Shown piece by piece: positions 30,796 to 41,115 of a DNA stretch of 41,650 bases. Source of the stretch: Basidiobolus meristosporus CBS 931.73. Its lineage: Eukaryota > Basidiobolomycota > Basidiobolomycetes > Basidiobolales > Basidiobolaceae. A program made the position numbers and the translations under genes. Position 1 is the stretch's first letter. Each line of letters starts with the position of its first letter. Location: positions 1 to 41,650 of the forward strand of contig MCFE01000731.1 in assembly GCA_002104905.1 (NCBI GenBank). Reading direction: 5' to 3'. Below the pieces are notes generated by a model. That model saw only the letters and a program-made list of their open reading frames with translations. It was not told the DNA's origin and ran no database searches.

Positions 30796-31343
30796 TCGTT
30801 TATCCATACATGACTCATCAACAATCCTCGCTACCTAATACAGTTTACTAAATTATCTAGCCAAAGTTAATCATCAATTTGTTTAGAACAACTAAATGAA
30901 GAGCCGATTATCATTTCATATGCATTTCACATTCAATAGTAAAATCAGTGGTACTGATCAGCGGCCAACTTAGCCAATCATTGGGTTGCATAACGAAAGA
31001 TAAATAAACATTAATTGACCAATTGGTATTCTAGATTGGCATTCAATATCAGGTTTGTACTTGTAAATATCGAACCTCAAGTCTTCAACTAGCCGAAACC
31101 ACTCCTGATTATAAAATAAGTCTGTAAGTATGATTTTTTAGACGTATTGGCGCATCAATTTATCTTATTTACGAGCCAAGTATTGTTCTTACATAGATTA
31201 CATAAAATTTAGCTTTGTCGATATTACGGGATAAAATCTATGATGTTTGAGCCATTGTCCAATACTTTGCTGAGCTAGATATAGAGTTTAGCAACTACGG
31301 TTATAAAGTGAGCTTGTGACTGGTGCTACACTGCTCATCAAGA
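30796..31343 (+). promoter_or_regulatory. C/B promoter copy in front of a dead B gene
   Basis: Repeats the blocks of the 25980-26386 promoter, including AAAGTTAATCATC, the ATTGG cluster near 31017-31042, GATATTACGGGATAAAATC and TATAAA at 31302, 42 nt before the B ATG. The control region is intact although the gene behind it is deleted. Confidence 0.6.
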
Positions 31344-31419
31344 ATGCAACTCGCTATTGCTTTACTGGCCTAAGTACTCTAAGATCAGATATTTCAGTGG
31401 GAACAGATACTTGGATTAA
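31344..31419 (+). pseudogene. Family B deletion stub
   Basis: The first nine codons of the signal peptide (MQLAIALLA) are joined directly to the 3' end of the gene (AAGATCAGATATTTCAGTGGG ... LD stop), so about 500 bp of coding sequence is deleted. The stub goes out of frame at the junction and stops. TATA box and AATAAA remain. Confidence 0.85.
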
Positions 31420-31644
31420 TATTACGAATAAATATCCCATTTGAAGTCACTGAAACATCAGCAGCCTTAGTGTGTGAACTGCTATACTACAGGTATTAAC
31501 AATGGTTGCTACTAGTCGTATTCTATAATATACATGAATCGCAACTATATTTTACCCTTTATGAATTTCCACGCTCCTTTTCTCTCTTGCAAACTTGTAT
31601 ATGAGGCAATTCCTATGCTCTGATGTAAATATCACTCACAGTAA

Positions 31645-32090
31645 CAGTCTGCCAATCTACAGAGCCAGTAGATAAACTCAGGGAAGTGTTGGAGAGTGTC
31701 ATTGAGGAAGTAAAAAGCGATATGACTCATACTACGAGTTGTCAAGCGAGCGCTCGAAGCGTGCACACAGGAATGGCACCGTTCTTACGTAGATCATTAT
31801 TTCATTGTCAAGTTGAAGGGATATCTTTCATTATAAATAATACCTTCAATTTTTTATCCCCAAAATTGTGGGTCTAATTGTGAAAATTTTCCTCATTTCT
31901 TCGGTTATACACATAGCGCTACACCCTCTAGGGAGCGATAAGACTGTATATAGTACATTCCCAGTTACTAGTTGAGTCCTAGTGAGAAGTGACTGATCGG
32001 TCCTTCGGGACTAAAGGTTTTATGCAGTTGATGATTGATTATTTCAGCAACCTGGAGAGGACGGCCTGTTCACTCTGACAGCTTGTTTAT
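31645..32090 (+). repeat. Conserved non-coding block, copy 3 (candidate RNA gene)
   Basis: Close to copy 2 (27183-27640). The TTCG-capped hairpin is kept with pairing-neutral changes, but the second hairpin has lost its 5' arm (TTGCCGG deleted), so this copy may be inactive as an RNA. Confidence 0.6.
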
Positions 32091-32346
32091 TAATATTCAA
32101 ACTAAACTAATCCATTTGATGGAGAGTATGCTCAATGCAAACAAATGAATGTCTAAACTACTGGAGACTGATAAAACTACTATAGCCTATACAAGTGAGT
32201 ATGTTATTTCACTTGCTGGATAACTCAACCTCAATAAACTCCATATAGATATAGCTATATAAGCACTACCTAGCAGTCTGTTTGTAATCTATTAGTAGTG
32301 TATGGGAACCATGGGTATCCAAACTATACTATATAACTTGTTGCGC

Positions 32347-32352
32347 TATATA
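32347..32352 (+). promoter_or_regulatory. TATA box of family A gene (32394)
   Basis: TATATA, first T exactly 47 nt upstream of the ATG. Confidence 0.7.
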
Positions 32353-32393
32353 TTCATCAGTGTACTTCCGTGTGAACGGAATTATTCAACAAG

Positions 32394-32930
32394 ATGCGTT
32401 TTACTACAGCAGCAGTGATTTTGGCCCTCGCTTCTCTTCAACTGGCAGGTGCTGCTCCAATCGGTTGCTCCTCTCCTTGTACCAGCGAGTATAAAAGGGT
32501 TCATTATCGTAGCTCACCATGTGCACAGTATGCGGAAGGCTGCTATCAGAATGTCCAAGTTTTACCCACCATCAAGACAACAAATATCCAAGCCCCATTG
32601 TTACGTCAGGTGTTCACTACAGTTACCAGAAAACACGACAATCTGAACACTGCAAATGCCAACAGTGATAAAGGCTTCAACGCGAAGTACCAAGCAGGCC
32701 CCAGTCTCGAAGCAGAGGGCTCAGCTAGCGCATTAGAATACGCCAAGCAGAAGGAAGCCGAGCACTCGGATGACAGTTATTCGAATCCCTATGTCTTTAT
32801 GCAGCCCACCCATGATGTGCAATACTCAGAGCCCATGGTTGAGACCCAATGCGTCTCAGACTGTCCTGAGCAAAATGAGCAATATACAGAGCCTATGGAG
32901 AATACCGAGTGTGCTGATAATTGCGCTTGA
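32394..32930 (+). CDS. Family A secreted protein, full length
   Basis: 178 residues, very close to the 27870 copy; differences include Val/Gly at the end of the signal peptide, Lys/Arg and Ala/Val changes near the module, and Met/Thr in the tail. All eight Cys and the module (69-103) are kept. AATAAA at 32939-32944. It converges on the only intact family C gene, 346 bp downstream. Confidence 0.9.
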   Translation: MRFTTAAVILALASLQLAGAAPIGCSSPCTSEYKRVHYRSSPCAQYAEGCYQNVQVLPTIKTTNIQAPLLRQVFTTVTRKHDNLNTANANSDKGFNAKYQAGPSLEAEGSASALEYAKQKEAEHSDDSYSNPYVFMQPTHDVQYSEPMVETQCVSDCPEQNEQYTEPMENTECADNCA

Positions 32931-33276
32931 AGTAGCCTAATAAAGCTTACATACTCTTTCTTTCAACCATGAAGAAATAGGAAATTTACTAGAAACAATA
33001 TGAATAGTATGATGCCAAGGGAGCAATACACCAATTAATGGGCATATATACCCGGGCTTAAATCTCACCCTCCCATAAATATTCACCTCATATGATGGCA
33101 TAATCCGTCTTTAATTATGGCGATGGAGTAGAACATAGATATATACATTTATGCCTCTTTTCTCACTAAAAGCCTGCGGAAGGGATGAATATTTACACAA
33201 TGCATATCTCTCCATGTACTCTGGTTTCCCTATTTTATTGTTAACAGCGTAGGAATCTCAGTGCTCCATGTTTACA

Positions 33277-33657
33277 TTAATATCTGTAGCGGCGTCGTTC
33301 ACAACGACTACACGATGGTTGATCATAATCATCACTTTCGTATTTGTCTTCGTCCTCATCTGGGATCGGTGATTGCACATATGTAGGCGTAGATGGTTGG
33401 AATAACGTCTGATCCACCAACTGCACCTGGTCATATTGATTTGAGTTGGAGAGAGCTTGGGCATCTTGCGCAGAGTTAGCCTGGATGCTGTCCAGCAACG
33501 GTGAGGCATCTGGGACATCCGATGGGTAGTCTGTCGATGAATATGATTCAGTTGAATCAAGGTATGGCGTCTGGCTGTTGTATGCATCGATGGGAGATGC
33601 ATAGGATGCACCGGCCAAGAATACTATGGTGGATAGAATGTAGGTATTGTAATGCAT
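33277..33657 (-). CDS. Family C secreted protein (only intact copy)
   Basis: The 126-residue precursor has a signal peptide (1-20, TYILSTIVFLAGASYA), a Ser/Asp/Tyr-rich stretch (21-52), the shared module (54-88: LLDSIQANSAQDAQALSN to FQP), an acidic stretch (99-113, DEDEDKYESDDYD) and a basic tail with a Cys pair, CSRCERRRYRY (116-126). I start at 33657 because TATAAAAG is 48 nt upstream and the signal peptide begins there; the longer frame to 33717 would cross the TATA box. AATAAA lies on the minus strand at 33234-33239. The module is closest to family B. Confidence 0.88.
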   Translation of the reverse strand: MHYNTYILSTIVFLAGASYASPIDAYNSQTPYLDSTESYSSTDYPSDVPDASPLLDSIQANSAQDAQALSNSNQYDQVQLVDQTLFQPSTPTYVQSPIPDEDEDKYESDDYDQPSCSRCERRRYRY

Positions 33658-34214
33658 ATTGGTGCTTAGTGATACTCGACAATTACTTTTATCCATACTT
33701 TTATACATGATAGGCATGATTGATCAACGATTATCAGCTACCCAAGCACAGCTTACTAAATTATTTAGCCAAAGTTAATCATCATTTTATTCAGAACAAC
33801 TAAATGAAGAGGCGATTATCATTTCACATGCATTTCACATACATTTCACATTCAATAGTGAAACCAGTGTTGTTGATCAGCGACCAAGTCAACCAATCAT
33901 TGGGTTGCATGACGAAAAATAAATAAGCATCAATTGACCAATTGGCATTCAAGATTGGCATTCAATATTGGGTTGGTCCTAGCAAATATCGAACCTCAAG
34001 TCTTCAACTAGGCGAGACCACTCGTGATTATAAAATCAGTCTATAAGTATGATTTACACTATACGTGTTAGCGTATTTATTTCTCGTATCCATGAGCTAA
34101 GTATTGTTTTTACATGGATTACATAATATCTAGCTTTGTCAATATTACAGGATATAGGAGCCATTAGTCGATACTTTGCTGAGTTAGATATAGGATTTAC
34201 TGTTATGCAGTTCT
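33658..34214. promoter_or_regulatory. C/B divergent promoter, copy with dead B side
   Basis: TATAAAAG for C3 at 33698-33705; AAAGTTAATCATC near 33770; CCAAT/ATTGG cluster at 33937-33960. On the B side the region that should hold TATAAA and the B start is missing. Confidence 0.6.
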
Positions 34215-34216
34215 AG

Positions 34217-34475
34217 AGTTCTAACCAGAACAGGATGAGGGCGAAGGTGAAGGTGAAGGCAGAGACTGAATGGACGGCACTACCACTCAGCTAGAGTCAC
34301 GTGTTCCTGACTTCAAGACAAAGTCAAAGCTCACTCATCCGAGTCACCCAACCAACAACGCGGATGCACCCTCTCAGTCCAATCAGTTTGACCAAACCCT
34401 CTACCAGCAAAGCAGCAACAATCCCAAATTACCATCACTCAGCCAGAAACCGCTAGCTATGGTGGTAACATAATC
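34217..34475 (+). pseudogene. Family B pseudogene (middle part)
   Basis: Starts inside the acidic region (PEQDEGEGEGEGRD), with a stop soon after, and continues through a damaged module (SNQFDQTLYQ, with the QAQVI segment lost) to the ITQP...GG region, where it ends. Signal peptide and basic tail are missing. Confidence 0.8.
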
Positions 34476-34509
34476 ATTGAATATACAAATCCATTGATTC
34501 ATAGAAATA

Positions 34510-34790
34510 TACATGAATTGGGTAACTATAAAGTAACTGCGAGAATGCTACTTGTTGTTATTTGACAGGTTCAATATATTACTACCATTCAAGTGAGTCC
34601 TGGTGATATCGAGAGCGTTCTTACATCCGTCACAGCAATTGAAAGCTAATCAGCTACATCAACCATCAATATCCAAGATATAATACGTAGTCAAATGCAC
34701 TATATATCTTCCCAAGTGTATGAAGCAAAATACTCAGTAACCCTTCAAGATGCGTCTCGGTGCTTAGTGATGTTCGTTTATCCATACAGT
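34510..34790 (+). pseudogene. A' promoter with start-codon stub fused to a C promoter
   Basis: The A' upstream region with its TATATA is followed by TTCAAGATGCG, the A' start, and then directly by TCTCGGTGCTTAGTGATG, the beginning of a C promoter copy (to about 35120). The whole A' coding region is deleted. Confidence 0.65.
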
Positions 34791-35512
34791 TATACATGAT
34801 TCATCAACGATCATCACTACCCAAGTACAGTTTATTAAATTATCTAGCCAAAGTTAATCATCATTTTGTTTAGAACAACTAAAAGAGTCGATTGTCATTT
34901 CACATGCATTCCACATTCAATAGTGAAATCAGTGGTGTTAACCAATCATATGACAAAAAGTAAATAAACACCTATTTAAGATTGGCATACAATATTAGGT
35001 TAGTACTGGCAAATATCAATCCTAAGGTCTTCAACTAGGCGAGACCACTCGTGATAACTACGATTGTTTATTTATCGTATTGTTCTTACATAGATTACAT
35101 GATATTCAATATTACAGCATAAAATCTTAGATATTATTGCCATTGGATAGACCACCCATGATTATACAAATAAGCTACAATTTTCCTACACATGTTGGCG
35201 CGTTTATTAATTGTAGATATGAGCCAAGTGGTCTTCCTACTTCAAACATCTTCAAATAACACTTTATACTATTGCCAATGCTTATTTCTATTGTATAAAA
35301 TAATGGGGAGTAGGACAAGGCTATCCAGTTTGCAAGCCAGCTACGATTAGTAGTTAATTCTTAGATCGTGTCACAGTAGAAATAAACAATAAATCATAGT
35401 AGCTGGGGAAGTTGTTGGCTGGTTGTTACTAAACGTGCTGTATTAGCACGCAGTGTACACACACAAATTCATTGATGACAGAATGAAAAAGGTTTGATTA
35501 TATTTGTTTGCA
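34791..35512. other. C/B promoter copy and uncharacterised DNA
   Basis: The first part (to about 35120) repeats the C/B promoter with deletions, including loss of the ATTGG cluster. I see no gene in the rest up to the C tail remnant. Confidence 0.5.
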
Positions 35513-35554
35513 TTAATATCTGCGTCTACGGTTGCGTCGTTGACAACGGCTGCA
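35513..35554 (-). pseudogene. Family C tail remnant
   Basis: Fourteen codons on the minus strand read CSRCQRRNRRRRY and stop, matching the basic tail of the intact gene with more Arg. The acidic segment and module upstream are deleted. The stop and flank (ATTAATATCTGCG on plus) match the other C genes. Confidence 0.7.
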
Positions 35555-35938
35555 TGCACGCCTTCATCCAAAACGTATGACGGCACAAGCTATCAGTGTA
35601 CTGAGCAGCAATATTCTATTATTGGTAATATCTGGATATACTTGATATGTCAAAGCTTTCCTGAGTTGGGTAGTTATACAGAGATGGCAAGAATGTTACT
35701 TGCTGTTGCTTAGTTGTTTCTATATGTTGCTACTATCCAAGTGACTCCTGGTTACATTTTGGTCATTTGAATGGATATCAAAATTGTTCTTATTACCTAT
35801 TGTTCATTGATCCCAACTATCTATTACAGTGTGAATACATCAACATAGTTTTACTCACCTATATCCAAGCCTGATATATAGTCAAATTGACTATATATAA
35901 ATGAATGTATGTGGTAAAATACTCAGTAATTCTTCAAG

Positions 35939-36630
35939 ATGTGGGCAACCACTATTATGATGATTTTGTCCCTTGTGTTTCTGAAGGTCACCATTGCAGC
36001 CCCAGTTCCATGTTCCCCTTCATGTTCATACATGAATAGTAGAGTGTGCCAATGTAGCTCCCAACACTTCTACTAAGAAAGTGACCGCTACCTGAGTGAC
36101 CAAGTACAATCAATTGCTGAAGTACCAAATGTCCAAGCCCCATTATTGTAACAGGTGTTCACTACCATTACAAGGAAAAAGGACAATCTCAACACTGCTA
36201 TTACAAATAGTGACAAGTGCCTTAATGTGAGCTATCTATATGAGGTGGAAGGTGCAGCAATTGACACTGAGTTGGCTGAATACCAGGGTGCAGAATCATG
36301 TGTTGATGGTGCATTGTATCCAATTGTGGTGGTTCAGTGCTCTCAAGACATTCAGTACAATATTTTTTTATTGACAATTCAGATTAATATCCTACCCAAA
36401 GCTTGTCTAACAGTCAATTGGGATCATATGAATACATATTAAGAAAAGTCTTGATCTGGGTACCTGACAATCTGATGAAGATATTTCAAGTAAATCCCAA
36501 CAAGAAATTTCAGCAGGAAGTAGTAATAATACAGACTTAGATCTATATTCTTTGGTTAGCATGAATATTTAGGTGACAACTCAATAATTACAACAACAAT
36601 TGTGCTGATTAGTTGACTGGGCCCATGTAA
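35939..36630 (+). pseudogene. Family A' pseudogene with CpG decay and LTR insertion
   Basis: The upstream region (from about 35640) has TATATA exactly 47 nt before the ATG at 35939, as in the intact A' gene. The coding DNA aligns to 29884-30438 until about 36360 and again from 36596 to the stop. It has several stops, including TAA where the intact copy has CGA inside the module, a deletion of the YQAGPSLE region, and an LTR fragment inserted near the 3' end. Most CpG sites of the intact copy are TpG or CpA here. A full copia element sits 64 bp downstream. Confidence 0.85.
36441..36595 (-). mobile_element. LTR fragment inside the A' pseudogene
   Basis: The reverse complement matches part of the 348-bp copia LTR (GATCTGGGTACCTG, CAAGTAAATCCCAACAAG, GAATATTTAGGTG, ending TTACAACA). 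After it, A' sequence resumes with CAATTGTGCTGAT. It is independent of, and more diverged than, the element that follows. Confidence 0.75.
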
Positions 36631-36689
36631 GACACACCAAAGTTTGTAAATAAACTGCCTTGATTCATCTATAAGCAACCAGAAGTGGC

Positions 36690-36694
36690 CATGG
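36690..36694 (+). repeat. Target-site duplication CATGG (left)
   Basis: CATGG directly before the 5' LTR is repeated directly after the 3' LTR at 41111-41115. Five bases is the usual length for copia integrases. Confidence 0.85.
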
Positions 36695-37042
36695 TGTTGT
36701 AAAAGTTTGTAACTCCACCTAAATATTCTCCTAACTTAGTCACTTATATCATTACCATCAAATCCTAGAGAATACTGGCCAAATTCCTTGTTGGGATTTA
36801 CTTGGAATATTTTCACAAAAATACCAGGTACCCAGATCATGAAAATTCTCAAAGTTGTCCAAACAGCCCCAAACTTTGCACACATGTTCTTAGGACCTTT
36901 TTAACCTATTCTATGTGACTGTTATGCCAAGATCATGTAGAAGTATAAATATTACATTTACATTCAATAAATCATTGAGTGAAAACCACATAATCTACTT
37001 GTTCTCCCAATCACTTCCAATATCTCCAAGACTCTTACAACA
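36695..37042 (+). repeat. 5' LTR
   Basis: 348 bp, starts TGTTGTAA and ends TTACAACA, giving a short inverted repeat at the ends. It contains a TATAAAT promoter-like motif near 36945 and AATAAA near 36965, as expected for transcription start and polyadenylation signals of a copia LTR. Confidence 0.95.
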
Positions 37043-37055
37043 GGCTATGAGCCCC
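37043..37055 (+). other. Primer-binding site, probably for half of initiator tRNA-Met
   Basis: GGCTATGAGCCCC follows the LTR directly. It is complementary, with one mismatch or so, to the anticodon arm of eukaryotic initiator tRNA-Met rather than to its 3' end. Drosophila copia is known to prime from such an internal tRNA-Met fragment. The identification is inferred from this match. Confidence 0.6.
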
Positions 37056-37754
37056 AAGCTGTCACTCTCTGCAATGTCTACTACTATCATTACTGGAATT
37101 TTTCCCTCTGCTGAAAAGTTGGATGGCTCTAACTACCAAGTGTGGAAGGTGAAGATGAAGATGCTGCTACAAGAAAGAGGTCTTTGAGATATTACCATGG
37201 GAGAAGAATGCCCTCCTGAAAATGTGGGGGAGGAAGCCTCAAAGTATCAGAAGAAAGAATAAAGTGCCTTTAACTGCATTTGCCTTAATGTCAAGGACAA
37301 ATTGCTAATTCTATGCTCAAGAGCAAAAAGGGCAAAGAATGCCTGGAAAGCATTAGAAGACACATACCAGTCATGTTCAGCTGCCAAGAAAATGTATCTG
37401 AGACAAATATTCTTTACTACCAAGATGCAGCCAGAAGAAGAAATGAAAAATCTCATTAACAGAGTTACCCTGCTGGTGGATGAGATGGAATCTGTAGGTG
37501 TACCAACTACTAATGAGGATGTGATAGTAACCATCCTGAATAGCCTGACAGATAAGTTTCAGGATCTTGTATCAGCCCTAGAGTCCAGAACTGAAGATTT
37601 AACCTTGAATTACATATATGGAAGGCTCCTCAATGAAGAATTAAGAAAATCAAGCACCAATAAGAAAGAAGAAGAAAATACTTTAATAAGCAATGATAAC
37701 CAACAAAGGTGGTACCCAAGACCCTACAAAGGCAACAGCAACCCTAACACTTGA
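37047..37754 (+). pseudogene. copia gag, broken
   Basis: Frame from ATG at 37047 (or 37074) carries FPSAEKLDGSNYQVWKVKMK, the typical start of copia gag, and stops at 37187. The rest (37302-37754) is the UBN2-type gag domain: KNAWKALEDTY, MKNLINRVTLLVDEMESVG, ILNSLTDKFQDLVSALE. The CCHC zinc knuckle that should follow is missing, and the sequence jumps to a region downstream of the protease, so an internal deletion near 37740 removed both. Confidence 0.85.
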
Positions 37755-37759
37755 TGCAG

Positions 37760-38953
37760 TGGGAGAAGAAAATACCCAATTAAGCCTTAGAAGCAGTGGA
37801 GGAAGCCATACACTGACCTTTAAAGAAGTACTCTATGTACCAGAAATAGCCAAGAACCTACTATCTGTAAGCAAGGCCACAGCCAAAGGGCCCAGTTTCA
37901 GTTTGACAATTCTGGATGCAGGATCACTGACCAAAATGGTACCCATATTGCTTTGGGTATCAGAGAACAGAATCTATGCAAGTTAATTTATATTCCATCA
38001 TATCTGGAAGCCAATATAAGTAACTTAAATGAAGAAACACCAATGCCTTGGCACAAGAGATTTGGACACATCAATTTTGATTATTTGCGCAATATGATCA
38101 AAGATCAGCTAATTTCTGGAGTAAAAATTGATCCTCCAGCTAATTTGGAGCACTGTGAGGCCTGCATATATGGGAAACAAGCCAGACAACTGTTCAAGAG
38201 CTCTGCGTTAATCAAAATTAAGAAAAATTAGATCTAATCCATGCAGATCTGTGTGGACCTATGCAAAATTTATCCTTATGTGGGATGAAGTATTTAAGCA
38301 CTTTTATTGATGATTATACATGATACACATAGGTCTGCTTCATGGAAAGAAAGGAAGAAGCTCTGTCTAAGTTCAGGGAGCTTAAAGCCATGGTAGAGAG
38401 AGAAACTGGTGAAAAAATCAAGAAAATACACTCTGACAATGGTGGAGAATATACCACAAAACTCTTCATCCACTTCTGCAAAATTTATGGGATAAAGCAA
38501 GAGACTACTGTACCATACTCCCCACCGCAAAATGGAGTAGCAGAATGTGCTAACAGATCAATAATGGATATGGCAAGATCTACAATCCATGATCAAATAT
38601 TATTCTATGGTTTTTGGGTGGAATCAGTTGCCACTGCTGTATACCTTAAGAATAGGAGTTATAACAGAATATTTTGTGATTCTACTCCATTTGAAGCATG
38701 GTATAGATACAGACCAAGTGAAGAACATCTAAGAATATTTGGGTGTACAGCATATGCCCAAAAACTTCCAGGAAATCTGTCAAAATTTGAGCCAAAAAGT
38801 GTAAAATGCATATTTTTAGGCTACTGCAATGAGAGTAAGGCATACACACTCTACAATATCAAAGCAAAGAAGCTGATCAAGTCCAGAGATGTGTTGTTTG
38901 ATGAAAATTCAAAATTTTCACAAAAAATGACATCTGATGATGACAAAATTTGA
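37760..38953 (+). pseudogene. copia GAG-pre-integrase and integrase, broken
   Basis: TLTFKEVLYVPEIAKNLLSV is the post-protease block; WHKRFGHINFDYL ... CEACIYGKQ is the HHCC zinc-binding domain; the catalytic core has Asp in HADLCGP, Asp in HSDNGGEY and Glu in NGVAECANR. The C-terminal part has FLGYCNESKAY and SRDVLFDE. At least three frames are needed to read it, with stops between 38231 and 38342. Confidence 0.88.
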
Positions 38954-38974
38954 TCTCAAGTCCATCAATAGTCA

Positions 38975-40205
38975 GGATTGAATCAGCGCAAAAGAATGAA
39001 TATTTTTCCCTTCCAGAGGACTCTACAAACCGTGGTTCTGCCAGAATCAGTGCCCAGCAATATCCCAGAAGTGATCATTCCAGTATCAAATGCCAGGGGA
39101 TCCAATCAGACAAGAAATAGCCCAAATTACTATATCAATGAGGGTACCAGCTTAGCCTTTGCCTATTCAGTCCATATTGAGGAACCCCAGACTGTAAAAG
39201 AGGCCGTGAATAGCCCTCAGACAAAGCTTTGGAGAGCTGCAATGACTGAGGAATATCAGGCCCTGATGGAAAATCATACTTGGGACTCATTCAAATAACC
39301 AATCAGCCTAAAATCAATTGGATGCGGATGAGCCTTTAAGACAAAATACAAGGCTGATGGCTCAATTGAAAGATACAAAGCAAGAATTGTGGCCAAAGAA
39401 TATTCTCAAACAAAAAGAATTGACTATACTGAGACCTTTGCACCGGTAGCAAAGTTTAATTTCATCAGAATGATATTGGCTATTGCAGCCAAAAACAAGC
39501 TTTTATACATCAAATGGATGTAAAAGCTGCATTTTTGAATGAAGTACTTGATGAAAATGTGTATATGGACCAGCCTGATGGGTTTGTTGACTAAGATAAC
39601 CCCCATTTGGTCTGCAAGCTTAAAAAATCTCTATATGGTCTCAAACAATCACTGAGAGCCTGTATTGAAAGATAGATTCTTATTTGGAATCTTTGAGTTT
39701 CAAAAGGAGTAATGCTGACTATAGTATATACTACAAGTCAGATAGAGTAAATCCAGCTCTATTGGCTCTATATGTGGATGATCTTATTATAGCTGCCAAT
39801 AACCTAGCAACATTAGAAGAGACTAAATCCAGCCTATCTGAAGAGTTCAAGATGTCCAATCTAGGAGAGCTCAGTTACTACTTAGGGATAAAGTTCTCCA
39901 TAGACAGAAGTACCCAGACTATTACCCTAAGCCAATCCAAGTATATTCAAGATATACTCAAGAAGTACCAAATGGAAGACTGTAAACCAGCAGCTACCCC
40001 AATGGAGACAAACCTTAACTTGGTCAAAGCTCAACCAAATCAAGAAAGCTTGGTGCCATCTGAAAGCCCTGACTTTTGTTATCAATCTATGATTGGCAGT
40101 CTGATGTATATTATGCTTGGAACATGTCCACATATCTCTTATTCAGTGGGAGTTGTCAGCCAGCATAATCAGAACTATGGATCTGATCATGTTGCAGCAG
40201 TTTAG
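38975..40205 (+). pseudogene. copia reverse transcriptase, broken
   Basis: EPQTVKEAVNSPQTKLWRAA and NHTWD mark the start of the copia RT domain. [20 protein letters not shown] and [11 protein letters not shown] follow in another frame, then stops, and the active-site motif YVDD at 39771-39782 within ALYVDDLIIAAN. The connection region LGELSYYLGIKF and the PATPMETNL block follow. Confidence 0.9.
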
Positions 40206-40727
40206 CGGATTTCTAAATACCTAAAAGGAATTGCTGATATCTGCTTCAGATACACTTATAAGGGTTCAGAACAGGATCTTTTGGGATACTCTGATGCTGA
40301 TTGGGGACAAGAATTATAAGACAGAAGACCCACCACAGGATACACTGTTCTTTACTGTCAAGGTGCAATTTCATGGAATTCAAGAAAACAACCAACCACA
40401 GAACTTTTTACCACAGAGGCAGAGTATATGGCAGCCTGTGAAGCTACAAAAGAAGCAATGTGACTAAGAAAGCTTTTTACAGATTTAGGCCTATGTCGAA
40501 GAATGCCTATTATTTTATTTCAAGATAATCAAGGATGTATACAATTAGGTAGAAATCCAATTTTTCATGCTAGAACTAAGCACATAGATATTAGACATCA
40601 TTTTATACATGAAGCTATAGAGAATATCTTAGTTAGCTTGGCTTACTGTCCTTCAGATGAAATGATTGCAGATATATTCACCAAACCATTAGCTAGAGAC
40701 AAGTTTGAATATCTTAGATCAAGTTAG
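40206..40727 (+). pseudogene. copia RNase H, broken
   Basis: GYSDADWG, SWNSRKQPTTELFTTEAEYM, DNQGCIQLGRNP, ARTKHIDIRHHFIHE and ADIFTKPL appear in order, spread over three frames. These are the typical blocks of the C-terminal copia RNase H domain. Confidence 0.9.
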
Positions 40728-40752
40728 GACTAGTCAGTATGAACATTTAGCT

Positions 40753-40761
40753 GAGTGGGAG
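40753..40761 (+). other. Polypurine tract
   Basis: GAGTGGGAG immediately precedes the 3' LTR, the position where plus-strand synthesis is primed. Confidence 0.7.
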
Positions 40762-41110
40762 TGTTGTAAAGATTTGTGATTCCACCTAAACATTCACCTA
40801 ACTTAGTCACTTAGATCATTACCATCAAATCCTGGAGAATACTGACCAAAATCCTTGTTGGGGTTTACTTAGAATATATTCACCAAAATATCAGGTACCC
40901 AGAACATAAAAATTCTCAAAGTTGTCCAAACAGCCCCAAACTTTGCACACATGTTCTTGAGACCTTCCTTAGCCTATTCTACGTGTTTGTTATGCCAACA
41001 CCATGTAAGAGTATAAATACCACTTTTCCATTCAATAAATCATTGAGTGAAAGCCACATAATCTACTTGTTCTCCCAATCACTTCCAATATCTCCAAGAC
41101 TCTTACAACA
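40762..41110 (+). repeat. 3' LTR
   Basis: 349 bp, same ends as the 5' LTR, followed by CATGG at 41111-41115. Confidence 0.95.
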
Positions 41111-41115
41111 CATGG

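Larger units (their letters stand above)
36695..41110 (+). mobile_element. Ty1/copia LTR retrotransposon, complete in outline but dead
   Basis: A 4.4-kb element with two LTRs (348 and 349 bp), a CATGG target duplication, primer-binding site, polypurine tract and the copia order gag, integrase, reverse transcriptase, RNase H. Many stops and frameshifts interrupt the polyprotein, and the zinc knuckle and protease active site appear deleted. The two LTRs differ at roughly 10% of positions by eye, so the insertion is not recent. It split an array unit: the flanks 36650-36694 and 41116-41335 are continuous in the homologous unit at 30463-30710. Confidence 0.95.
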
